From contig JAIBCL010000008.1 of NCBI GenBank assembly GCA_019694165.1, forward strand, positions 62,001 to 126,000: DNA of 64,000 bases, written 5' to 3'. Origin of the DNA: Verrucomicrobiaceae bacterium. GTDB lineage: Bacteria > Verrucomicrobiota > Verrucomicrobiia > Verrucomicrobiales > Verrucomicrobiaceae. The position numbers were made by a program, and so were the translations under genes. The notes under the pieces are model-generated. The model saw only the letters and a program-made list of their open reading frames with translations, was not told where the DNA came from and did no database searches. Positions 27,995-35,938 of the stretch are shown here, one piece after another (the stretch's first letter is position 1; each line of letters begins with the position of its first letter).

Positions 27995-29222
27995 TGCGCG
28001 TGTTGATCACCATGGTCTCGCCGGCGTCGTAGTCAAAGTTGGCAAACGTCACCGTCTGGTTCAATCCCGTGCCGCCAATTCCACGATCAAGCAGCAAATC
28101 CGTCGCGCCGCTGCCGTTGTTCAGATTGATGCGCTTGGCACTCACAAAGGTCGGCGTGTCGGTGCGCAGCTCAAACAGGCCACCGTTCAAATCAATCGCG
28201 TTGGTTGCCGAGCTGGTGCCCAACGCCGCCGTGTCAGTGACACGCATGGAACCAGCGCTAATCTGGAAAATGCCGCTATAGCCCGCCGCGCTCGACGGCG
28301 TGAGGAACAAGGTGCCCGCGCCCGTCTTGGCGACCGTCCCGAGTCCTGCTCCAGCGCTCGCCAGCGCGCCAGTGATAGCATAGCTGCCCGCGCCAACAGC
28401 GTTTGTGGTGCCGAATGTCATCAAGATCGTGCCCGCCGCTCCGCCGAGTGTCACGTCCCCCAGCGTCAAACGACCACCGGCCGAACTCACAACCGTGTTC
28501 ACCAAGGCCGCGCCGTTGGTCACCGGCCCCGTGATCGTGTTGTTGCCCACGCTGATCAATGCCGCACCCGTCGCCGGCGCGGGACCCGAACCCTGCAGGG
28601 TCAATCCACGTGAAAGCGTCACCCCGGAGGAATAGCCGCCCTCCAGCAAAAGAGCCCCGCCGCCAAATCCGCGCGTCGCCGATCCATTGATCACAATGGC
28701 CGACGTGTCTGCCCCCAGCGCCCCGGCATTGCTGATCGACACAATGCCGTCATTGATCGTCGTCGTCCCTGTGTACGAATTCGACGCATTTGTCAGCCTC
28801 AGCGCACCGCCGCCTGTCTTCGTAAGACCCGCCGTGCCCAGCAACTGCGAACCAATCGTAGCCATCATGCCCAAATCAGTCCGAACTCCGCCGGTCGTCA
28901 GTGTCAAATCTCCACCGGTAAGCGTGTAGTTGTCCTTGAAACTAAGCGCATTCGCCACGCTGCCGGCTCCCAACGTGATGATGCTTGGGTTTGGGAGCGA
29001 TCCCGGATTCGGGACAGGCCTGCCAAACAACACATTGTCAGCACTCAGCGGCACGCCTCCGCTCCAGTTGCCCGCCGTGCTCCAGAGAAAGTCCGCCAAA
29101 CTGTTGGCATTCCAAATCTGATCGGTCGCGCGTGCGTGGGGAACGCCAATTCCGATTTGCATGAGCATGGCTGCCATGCAGGCAATTCCGCCAGTTTTGC
29201 GAAGGGTGCGATTGTATTTCAT
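27915..29222 (-). CDS. N-terminal part of the giant beta-strand-repeat protein, frame ends at a frameshift
   Basis: The start is the ATG at 29222, giving a basic start (MKYNRTLRKTGG), a hydrophobic helix (IACMAAMLMQIGIGV) and an ARA cleavage-like site, so Sec export is likely. The exported part begins DQIWNANSLADFLWSTAGNWSG, a standard start of autotransporter-associated repeat proteins in this phylum. Beta-strand repeats follow (GLTKTGGGALRLTNASNSYTG). Near residue 426 the frame reads IGGGTGGHGADQQR and stops at 27915. Deleting one G from the coding-strand G6 run gives IGGGTGDTVLTNNGNGLVTYGG and joins the 17291-27994 frame, making a protein of about 3,976 residues. The frameshift may be a sequencing error, a pseudogene mutation or a phase-variable switch. 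Confidence 0.88.
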   Translation of the reverse strand: MKYNRTLRKTGGIACMAAMLMQIGIGVPHARATDQIWNANSLADFLWSTAGNWSGGVPLSADNVLFGRPVPNPGSLPNPSIITLGAGSVANALSFKDNYTLTGGDLTLTTGGVRTDLGMMATIGSQLLGTAGLTKTGGGALRLTNASNSYTGTTTINDGIVSISNAGALGADTSAIVINGSATRGFGGGALLLEGGYSSGVTLSRGLTLQGSGPAPATGAALISVGNNTITGPVTNGAALVNTVVSSAGGRLTLGDVTLGGAAGTILMTFGTTNAVGAGSYAITGALASAGAGLGTVAKTGAGTLFLTPSSAAGYSGIFQISAGSMRVTDTAALGTSSATNAIDLNGGLFELRTDTPTFVSAKRINLNNGSGATDLLLDRGIGGTGLNQTVTFANFDYDAGETMVINTRNGYAASFTAATAIGGGTGGHGADQQR

Positions 29223-29264
29223 TGAGGCTGGTAAGGCGCGTATTTGGAGAGCGAATCCACATCC

Positions 29265-29282
29265 GCCCGGAATTGTCCGGGC
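29265..29282 (-). promoter_or_regulatory. Hairpin in the leader of the giant gene
   Basis: GCCCGGA and TCCGGGC form a perfect 7-bp stem with loop ATTG, 42 bp before the start codon and downstream of the predicted promoter. It would lie in the 5' untranslated mRNA; a regulatory or stabilising role is inference. Confidence 0.4.
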
Positions 29283-29305
29283 CAACGCAATTTCGCGAAT
29301 TTATT

Positions 29306-29335
29306 TGAATACCAAGGTTTTGGGGGGACCGGCAA
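29306..29335 (-). promoter_or_regulatory. Candidate promoter of the giant gene
   Basis: On the minus strand, TTGCCG (29335-29330) and TATTCA (29311-29306) are 18 bp apart in an AT-rich patch, giving a leader of about 75 bases. The rest of the 435-bp gap (29336-29657) has no gene; it holds a G-rich stretch with a UUCG-type hairpin at 29502-29521 that could end transcription of the upstream DUF4838 gene. Confidence 0.4.
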
Positions 29336-29657
29336 GAAAAAAGTTTTCGAATGAAGTTTTTTTCACCGGACGGAGGGCGGCCTGCCAAGCCTCACAGAGG
29401 AGCGCGGACGGAGATGTCCGGTCGGACCGGGGTTTTCGCGTCCACCGATCAGTCCGCCTGTCGAAGTCCCGCAGTGACCGGGACACTCCTTCATACGCCA
29501 TGGGAGGGGCTTCGGCCCTCCGAGCTGCCGGGACCTTTGGCCCCCCTCGGATCGCCGACCACCCCTCTCTCCCTGCCCAGCCCCGGACGACGGGCTTTAC
29601 ACGGCAAATGCCGGTCTGAGCATCGGCCAGGAATCCCTATCACGCGATCCCGGCAGA

Positions 29658-32150
29658 TCACCGGGCATCCTTTTCGACGACCTCTTTCGGCAGCAGCAAC
29701 TCCTCCGCACTGCGCGCCAATTGAGGCGGCACGGTGAGGAGGACGCGCCGGCCGCTCGTGAAATCGAACTTCCAGAGCTTTCCGTCTTGGCCTTTCGCGA
29801 CGGGGACGCTGAAATAGCCGGGCTTCCCGTCGAATTCGTGGACGAGCTTCGACGAGCCATCAAGCAGCTTGCCCGGGCCTTCGGCGAAGCCGCCGACGAT
29901 GGCCGTGCCTTTCGGTACATAATAGTACAGCGAGTGGCGGCCGCCGAGGTCGGCAGTCTGGTCGAAGGTGGCGTTGAACGTGCAGGCCAGGCCGTCGGGC
30001 ATTTCGAGCTTCGAGCCGGCACGGCGGTCCTCGACCTCGATGCGGTGGAGACCGGTGAAGGTGGACCTCAAGAGGATTTCGTGCGGCTGCTTGTCGGGAG
30101 GTGCCTCTCCTTCGCTCACGCTCTGGCCTTGTGTCTCGGCGGCGGGATAGAGACGGACTTTGGCGGGACCCTGGTTTTGATACACGATGCCTGCGGTGAG
30201 TTTGATTTTGATCTCGGCGGGTGCTTTGTCGATCCACGTCCAATAGCTGCCGGTGCCGCGCTGATAGCCGCCGAAGTCGCCGGGCTTTGGCGTGGCGAGC
30301 TTGAGCTTCGCGGCGGGGACCAGGTCGTCGGAAAACGTGGCGGGCTCAAAATCTGCGATGGCGCGGGTGGCGATGCCGTTCTCGATCATGGCATCGATCT
30401 CGTCGCGAGTGCAAGGCGCACCGCTTTTCCACGGGTTTTTGCCAGCGGGCACGGACCAATCGCAATCGCCGGGCAGCTTGATGGATTTGTCACGCTTCGG
30501 AGCATCTCGCCACAGACCCATGACGTGGATCATGCCGGTGGTGCGGATGCGCCAGGCGTGACGTAGGAGCGACTCCATCGCACGAAGACGCGCGTCGCCC
30601 TTCGCAGCGGTGTAGTCCATCCACAGCTCGCAGGCTCGCGTGTAGAGCACGAGGTCGTCGAGCCGAGCGCGCACGGCGGAATCGAGTTCGTTGTCGCCGG
30701 CTTCCTTCAACTCGCGATACATGCGGCCGATGAGGTCATCACTGACGGGCGGTGTGGTTCGGTTGATGAGCTTGTAAAAGCGCGTCATCGGCAGCTTCGC
30801 GGGGCCGAAGCATTGGTCGAGAAAATCATCGAAGACGGCCTCGGCGTTCTCAGCTTCCTCGGGATTCCAGAGGAAGCGCGATGCAAAGTAGTAGCCGAGG
30901 CCGTTGCAGCCCCAGTTGTCGCTCGATTCGCCGGAGTAAAAGCGCGCCCCTTTCTCTTGGTAGTGCGGGATGGTCTCCTGCACGTAGCCGAGCTTCGCGG
31001 CGCGCGCCTGCGCAGGCATGTCGCGATCCCACGGATGCACGCTGAGATACTCGCGGATGCCGAGCGTCTTCGCCTTCTCGCTCCAGCCGTCGATGAGCTG
31101 GTCCATCGTAAAGCCGCCTTTGATGAAGCCCGCGGCGATGCTGACGACGACATTTGGCTCCGCGCTGATCGACGGCGCGGGCGAGTGCTCGTTGTAGGCA
31201 TACTGGCCGACAAATTTGCCGGGATGCTTTTCAGCCACCGCCCGCGCGACTTCGTTTGTAAGGAAGAGCGCCTGATCGCTGACGCTGCCGAGCTTTGCGC
31301 ATTCGGCGCACTGGCACCATCCGCCGCCGTCGCTCGGCTCGCACGAGACGGAATCGAGCGTGGGATCGGCATCGAGCAGCTTCAGGCGGTCGGCGACGAC
31401 GAGCTTGCGAAGCTCCGCATTCGAGATGCAAAACTTCGCCCCCTGCCGCTCCCCGCCGACGAGCGCGAGCCACTCGGGATGCGCGTCGAATTCGGCCTTG
31501 TGGTCGTGCAGGATGTGCTCGTAGGCGTGGCCGGAGTTCAATTCGATTCCCTTCGTGGCGCGGTTCCGTTTGCACCACGCCTCGTAGTCCGCCTTCCGCT
31601 CGGGAATCGCACCGTAGCCAAACCAGATGGCGCGCGAATGATACGCGGGCCTCTCGAAGCGGCTGACCTCGACGGCAAGGTCTGGCTGCTTCGGCACGAT
31701 CTCCCAGTGCGGACCCGGAAAAAACTGCCGGTAGCCGAGTTCGTGCAGCAAATCCCACACCGCGTGCTCCACGCCTTGTTCGCGATTGCCGATGAGCAGC
31801 AGCCGCGCGGCCTCGGAGCGGAGGAGATAATTCTCCCGCGCGGTGATCGCCTTGTCCGTGAGCCACTCGTCACTGCTCGTGCCCGGAAACTCCGCCGCTG
31901 TGCCTACGACGATGCCGGAGGAGCCGTCGCCCGTCTTCACCTCAAACTTCACACCGCTGATGCGGCCGAGGTAATCGGCGAGTTCCGCCGCCGCAGCCTT
32001 CACGCGATCACCCGCATTCGCGGAGACGATCACCGGCTGAAGCGCCCTTCCCTGCTCCGCCAGCGCGATGCGTGCGGACTCCGCATGAAGCCCTCCGGCG
32101 AGTAAAACGGAGAAACCCAGCACAAAGAGAAGTTTGCAGAGCGTCTTCAT
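29658..32150 (-). CDS. Exported DUF4838-domain protein (glycoside-hydrolase-like)
   Basis: The product is 830 residues from the ATG at 32150, which begins with a signal peptide (MKTLCKLLFVLGFSVLLAGG, cleaved near LHAES). Residues about 45-150 resemble the N-terminal domain of alpha-glucuronidase-type hydrolases (AELADYLGRISGVKFEV). The DUF4838 core follows (about 190-480) with WYxxH-like segments, FCISNAELRKLV and the paired-cysteine motif WCQCAECAKLG near residue 270, shared with the other DUF4838 protein in this window. The last 300 residues are beta-rich and probably bind substrate. The family sits in polysaccharide-utilisation loci, but its reaction is not established. It is transcribed from a good promoter at 32186-32214. 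Confidence 0.88.
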   Translation of the reverse strand: MKTLCKLLFVLGFSVLLAGGLHAESARIALAEQGRALQPVIVSANAGDRVKAAAAELADYLGRISGVKFEVKTGDGSSGIVVGTAAEFPGTSSDEWLTDKAITARENYLLRSEAARLLLIGNREQGVEHAVWDLLHELGYRQFFPGPHWEIVPKQPDLAVEVSRFERPAYHSRAIWFGYGAIPERKADYEAWCKRNRATKGIELNSGHAYEHILHDHKAEFDAHPEWLALVGGERQGAKFCISNAELRKLVVADRLKLLDADPTLDSVSCEPSDGGGWCQCAECAKLGSVSDQALFLTNEVARAVAEKHPGKFVGQYAYNEHSPAPSISAEPNVVVSIAAGFIKGGFTMDQLIDGWSEKAKTLGIREYLSVHPWDRDMPAQARAAKLGYVQETIPHYQEKGARFYSGESSDNWGCNGLGYYFASRFLWNPEEAENAEAVFDDFLDQCFGPAKLPMTRFYKLINRTTPPVSDDLIGRMYRELKEAGDNELDSAVRARLDDLVLYTRACELWMDYTAAKGDARLRAMESLLRHAWRIRTTGMIHVMGLWRDAPKRDKSIKLPGDCDWSVPAGKNPWKSGAPCTRDEIDAMIENGIATRAIADFEPATFSDDLVPAAKLKLATPKPGDFGGYQRGTGSYWTWIDKAPAEIKIKLTAGIVYQNQGPAKVRLYPAAETQGQSVSEGEAPPDKQPHEILLRSTFTGLHRIEVEDRRAGSKLEMPDGLACTFNATFDQTADLGGRHSLYYYVPKGTAIVGGFAEGPGKLLDGSSKLVHEFDGKPGYFSVPVAKGQDGKLWKFDFTSGRRVLLTVPPQLARSAEELLLPKEVVEKDAR

Positions 32151-32185
32151 GAGACGGGAAGCACGAGTGAGGATGTCATGCAAAC

Positions 32186-32214
32186 CTAGTAGCGTGGATC
32201 GCGCGGGCGCTCAA
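32186..32214 (-). promoter_or_regulatory. Promoter of the first DUF4838 gene
   Basis: TTGAGC (32214-32209) and TACTAG (32191-32186) on the minus strand with a 17-bp spacer. The -10 box lies 35 bp before the ATG at 32150. Confidence 0.45.
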
Positions 32215-32247
32215 CAGTGGTGATGACATGGACAAACGCCGGCGAGC

Positions 32248-32396
32248 CAGGGCTTACGCATGAACCGAAGGCGCAAGCCTCAAATCTATGATTTGCCCCG
32301 ATTCAGGATTCCACAGATGGGTTCAGAAGAAGTCCAATCCGTGGTCGCCCTGAATCCGTGGGAATTCACTCAAAAGCAATTCATGCGTAAGCCCTG
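32248..32396. repeat. 149-bp MITE-like element with 17-bp perfect terminal inverted repeats
   Basis: CAGGGCTTACGCATGAA at 32248-32264 is the exact reverse complement of 32380-32396. Between them is non-coding DNA containing GATTCAGGATTCCACAGATGG-like and CCTGAATCCGTGGG segments that can also fold on each other. No target-site duplication is obvious. It occupies most of the gap between the divergent DUF4838 and glycoside-hydrolase-like genes. Confidence 0.85.
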
Positions 32397-32430
32397 CTGG
32401 TGAGCACACCCTCGTGCAAACTGACGTGAA

Positions 32431-35031
32431 ATGCGTAACACTTCGCGCATGTTTCCGCCCGCTCGTCATCTTCTTCTCGTCACCGCCATCCTCACAGCGC
32501 AGGCGTTCGCGCTCACGGTGCGCGTCGAGTCACCAAACGGAGCGCCGCGCATCGTGGTGGATGGGCAACCGGTGCGGGCGCGGATGTTTTATGGTGGGCC
32601 GGGCTGGACGGCGATCGGCATCGGGCCGGAGTGGAAGCCGGTGGAGTTCGACTTCACTGCCACAGGCGATGCGGACAATGGCACGATGCATCTGCGCTTT
32701 GGCCCGAGTGCGGGCGAGGTGCTGCTCGATGATGTGGAGGTCACTGACGAAACGACAAAAAGCGATCTGATCCCGCTCACCGACTTCGAGAACGGACAGG
32801 CACAGTTCGATCGCGATTGGACGCACTGGCCCGTGGACAAGTCCAACACCGTGGGCCGCATCAGCGTGGAGCCGAAGGTCGGGCGTGATGCCTCGAATGG
32901 ATTGCGCGTCACATTGACGGAGCCATCGAATGGTCAGTGGCCGGACTTTCACATCTATCATCACACGAACCTCCACATCGTCGCCGGTCATCGGTATCAC
33001 GTGAAGCTGTGGGCGAAGGCCACGCCCGCGCGCTCGCTGAATATCGAATTTCATCGTCCCGGCAAAACCTATGTGCGCGTCGGCGCGCCGCCTGATCCGT
33101 TCATCGCGCAAATCAAGCTCGCCGCTCAAGCGGGCGTGAACTTCGTGACTTTTCCTGTCAATCTGCCATGGCCAAAGCCCGGCGAAGAAGCGGACTGGTC
33201 AGCTGTGGATTCGATGTGCAAGACCGTGCTCGATGCCAACCCACAGGCATTGCTCATCCCGCGCGTGCCAATGAATCCGCCTCCATGGTGGCGCGAGGCG
33301 CATCCTGATGACGTGATGCAGTGGGAGGATGGCCGCCATGATCACATGGTCGTCGCATCGCCGGTGTATCGTCGCGACGCAAGCGAGCGACTGCGCGCCT
33401 TCATCGAGCATGTGGAGGCGAAGTTTGGTGATCACGTCGCGGGGTATCATCCCGCCGGTCAAAACACCGGCGAGTGGTTCTACGAGGATGCCTGGCAGCA
33501 GCCGCTCAATGGCTACGCACCCGCCGACCTAAATGCATGGCGAGTGTGGTTGCAGACACGTTACGCGAATGATGAAGCGCTCCGCACAGCGTGGCATGAT
33601 CCGACGGCGTCGCTTTCGAATGCAGTCGTGCCCACGCCTGCCGCGCGTCACGCCGCACCGAACGGTGTCTTCCGCGATCCAGCGACGGAGCAAGCCATCA
33701 TCGACTGGGGCAACTTCCAACAAGATGCGATGGCCGAGTGCGTGTGCGATCTCGCGCACGCTGCACGCACCGCATCGAAGGGCCGAAAGCTCGTGCTCTT
33801 CTTCTACGGCTACGTGCATGAACTCGCTGGGCTCTTCAATGGCCCCTACACCTCCGGGCACTACCGTTTGCGTCGTGTGCTCGATTGCCCGGACATCGAC
33901 ATCCTCTGCGCGCCCATCGCCTACTTCGATCGCGGCCTCGGCGGCAGCGCACCGTGCATGACTGCGGCGGAGAGCGTCGCGCTTGCTGGCAAGATGTGGC
34001 TCAACGAGGACGACTCGCACACCTATCTCGCCACCGGCACACCGCCCGGCTATCGAGAGCACGTCAACTCGCTGGCCGAGACGAACGCCGAACTCACGCG
34101 CAACGTCGCACAGGAGTCTCTGCGTAACTTCGCGACGTGGTGGATGGACCTCACGCAGACCGGCTGGTTCAACGATCCCGGCATGTGGCAGCAAATGACC
34201 GCGCTGAAGGCCATGGACGATGAACTGCTACGCACGCCAACTCCCTTTCAGCCCGAGATCGCTGCCATCGTCGATGAAGCCGCGATGCAATACGTCGCTG
34301 GCAAAGGCCACGAAGTTGCGCGCGCCTGTCTCTATGAAGTGCGGCAAAAGCTCGGCCGCCTCGGCGCGCCCTATGGCCAGTATCTGCTCGACGACCTGCT
34401 TGCTGGCAAAGTCCGCGCGAAGCTCTACGTCATGCTCAACACCTGGAGTCTCACACCCGCGCAGCGCGACAAGCTCCGTGAGGTCACGCGCGGCAGCACC
34501 TGCATCTGGTGCTACGCACCCGGCTGGTTCGATGGCTCGCAAACATCTATCGAAGCCGCGCAGCAACTCACCGGATTCAAGCTCGCGCTTCAAGACAAGT
34601 TCCCCGCCTGGGCCACGCCCACAGGCAATTCACTGACGCAACCGTTCGGCCTCCACCAACCCATCAAGCCGCTCTTCGCCATCACCGATGCCAATGAGTC
34701 TGAAGCGCTCGCTCACTTCGCGAATCAATCGATCGCCGCCGCGCTGCGTGATCGCTCAATGCTCATCACCGCGCCCGGCCTCACCACCGAACTTCTCCGC
34801 TTCGCCGCGACGAAGGCTCACGTGCATCTCTTCACCGAGGCCGACTGCAACGTTTATGCGAACGGTCCTTTCCTTGCCCTGCACGCCTCGCAAGATGGCG
34901 ACGTGAAACTCAACACCGGCCACACTTCCCCGATCCTCGATGCGTTGACGAATCAAAAGCTCGGCGATGGTCCGCAACTCACGCTGCCCATGAAGATGGG
35001 CGAGACACGTGTGCTGCGGGTGTCCGAGTGA
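32431..35031 (+). CDS. Exported glycoside-hydrolase-like protein (beta-galactosidase-type TIM barrel) with N-terminal beta-sandwich
   Basis: The product is 866 residues from the ATG at 32431; the in-frame ATG at 32449 (MFPPARHLLLVTAILTAQAFA) gives a cleaner signal peptide and may be the true start. Residues about 120-220 look like a carbohydrate-binding beta-sandwich (GLRVTLTEPSNGQWPDFHIYHHTN). A TIM-barrel region follows (about 230-620) with YHPAGQNTGEWFYEDAW, in which the Glu is a candidate catalytic acid, and LNEDDSHTYLATG as a later loop. The C-terminal domain resembles the trimer and sandwich parts of GH42-type enzymes. The family call is by pattern only, and the substrate is unknown. 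It converges with the TPR gene downstream, with stops 9 bp apart. Confidence 0.75.
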   Translation: MRNTSRMFPPARHLLLVTAILTAQAFALTVRVESPNGAPRIVVDGQPVRARMFYGGPGWTAIGIGPEWKPVEFDFTATGDADNGTMHLRFGPSAGEVLLDDVEVTDETTKSDLIPLTDFENGQAQFDRDWTHWPVDKSNTVGRISVEPKVGRDASNGLRVTLTEPSNGQWPDFHIYHHTNLHIVAGHRYHVKLWAKATPARSLNIEFHRPGKTYVRVGAPPDPFIAQIKLAAQAGVNFVTFPVNLPWPKPGEEADWSAVDSMCKTVLDANPQALLIPRVPMNPPPWWREAHPDDVMQWEDGRHDHMVVASPVYRRDASERLRAFIEHVEAKFGDHVAGYHPAGQNTGEWFYEDAWQQPLNGYAPADLNAWRVWLQTRYANDEALRTAWHDPTASLSNAVVPTPAARHAAPNGVFRDPATEQAIIDWGNFQQDAMAECVCDLAHAARTASKGRKLVLFFYGYVHELAGLFNGPYTSGHYRLRRVLDCPDIDILCAPIAYFDRGLGGSAPCMTAAESVALAGKMWLNEDDSHTYLATGTPPGYREHVNSLAETNAELTRNVAQESLRNFATWWMDLTQTGWFNDPGMWQQMTALKAMDDELLRTPTPFQPEIAAIVDEAAMQYVAGKGHEVARACLYEVRQKLGRLGAPYGQYLLDDLLAGKVRAKLYVMLNTWSLTPAQRDKLREVTRGSTCIWCYAPGWFDGSQTSIEAAQQLTGFKLALQDKFPAWATPTGNSLTQPFGLHQPIKPLFAITDANESEALAHFANQSIAAALRDRSMLITAPGLTTELLRFAATKAHVHLFTEADCNVYANGPFLALHASQDGDVKLNTGHTSPILDALTNQKLGDGPQLTLPMKMGETRVLRVSE

Positions 35032-35040
35032 TAGCTCCCG

Positions 35041-35928
35041 CTAGAACTCCTCCGCCATCTGATCGAGTTCCTTATTGATGCGATCCTTCCACGATGCTGG
35101 CAGATCAAGGGCAAGCAATTGATCAAAGGTCTCGATGGCCCGGATCTTCTTCCCTGCAGCGAGCAACGCTCGGGCATAAGCTTCGATGAGATTGCCATGT
35201 GAGGTAATGCTGGTGACCTTCGTGAAGTCGGTGCCGTCGAAGGCTTTCACTGCTTCTTTGGCGCGCTGCTGCTCGACGAGCAAACGTGAGAGCGCGACGA
35301 GGCACTCGACGCGCCAGGAGTAGTTCGACGACGTGACCTGGAGGGCTTTGCGATACTGCTCTTCGGCCTTCGCGGTGTTGCCTTGCTTTTGAAAAAGCAC
35401 ACCGGATTCGCGCAGAGCGCGACCACGCACGACGATCTCTGCGCCGGGCTCATCGGCGGCGAGCTGCCACTGCGCAAGTTCAGCGGCGGCATCCTTCTTC
35501 TCGTGGTAGATCGCCGCGAGAATGCCGTGCGCCTGACCACGGACGCGCACAGGCCATGCCGCGATGTCTTTGTCGCGCATGAAGGCGAGCGCTTCGTCGT
35601 GTCGCTGGAAGTCAGCGAGCACTCGGAGCTTCTCGAAGTCGCGAAGTGTAGGATCTTTGAGTGATGCAGCGAGCGCGAGTGCGCGGTCGGCGTTCTTCAG
35701 CGAATCAACGGCGATGTCGATGGCCTGCGAGAGGTAGGTATAGTTCACCGATGCTTCATCGGCCTTGGCTGCGAGAGCTTCGAGTTTTTGCAAAGCTTCG
35801 TCGTAGCGCTTCTCTGCGCGGAGTCGCTTTACGGCGCTGAGTTGCGTGTAGTCGATCGCTTTGCCCGCGTGAGCCGGAACGCAGAGAGACACAAGCACGG
35901 CGATGATCAGAGCAACGAGGTATTTCAT
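35041..35928 (-). CDS. Exported TPR-repeat protein
   Basis: The product is 295 residues from the ATG at 35928 (MKYLVALIIAVLVSLCVPAHA, a signal peptide). The mature part is helical and made of tetratricopeptide-like pairs, for example RLRAEKRYDEALQKLEALA, GVLFQKQGNTAKAEEQYRKAL and ARALLAAGKKIRAIETFDQLL. It begins 10 bp after the stop of the larger DUF4838 gene, so the two form an operon, and a role in assembling or holding the secreted enzyme is a fair guess. Confidence 0.85.
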   Translation of the reverse strand: MKYLVALIIAVLVSLCVPAHAGKAIDYTQLSAVKRLRAEKRYDEALQKLEALAAKADEASVNYTYLSQAIDIAVDSLKNADRALALAASLKDPTLRDFEKLRVLADFQRHDEALAFMRDKDIAAWPVRVRGQAHGILAAIYHEKKDAAAELAQWQLAADEPGAEIVVRGRALRESGVLFQKQGNTAKAEEQYRKALQVTSSNYSWRVECLVALSRLLVEQQRAKEAVKAFDGTDFTKVTSITSHGNLIEAYARALLAAGKKIRAIETFDQLLALDLPASWKDRINKELDQMAEEF

Positions 35929-35938
35929 TTCGGGGCGA

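Noticed and set aside
17291..29222. CRISPR array or tandem-repeat RNA locus in the repeat-rich region
   Set aside because: The repeats are long, coding, in frame and variable in spacing; there are no short identical repeats with unique spacers and no cas genes.
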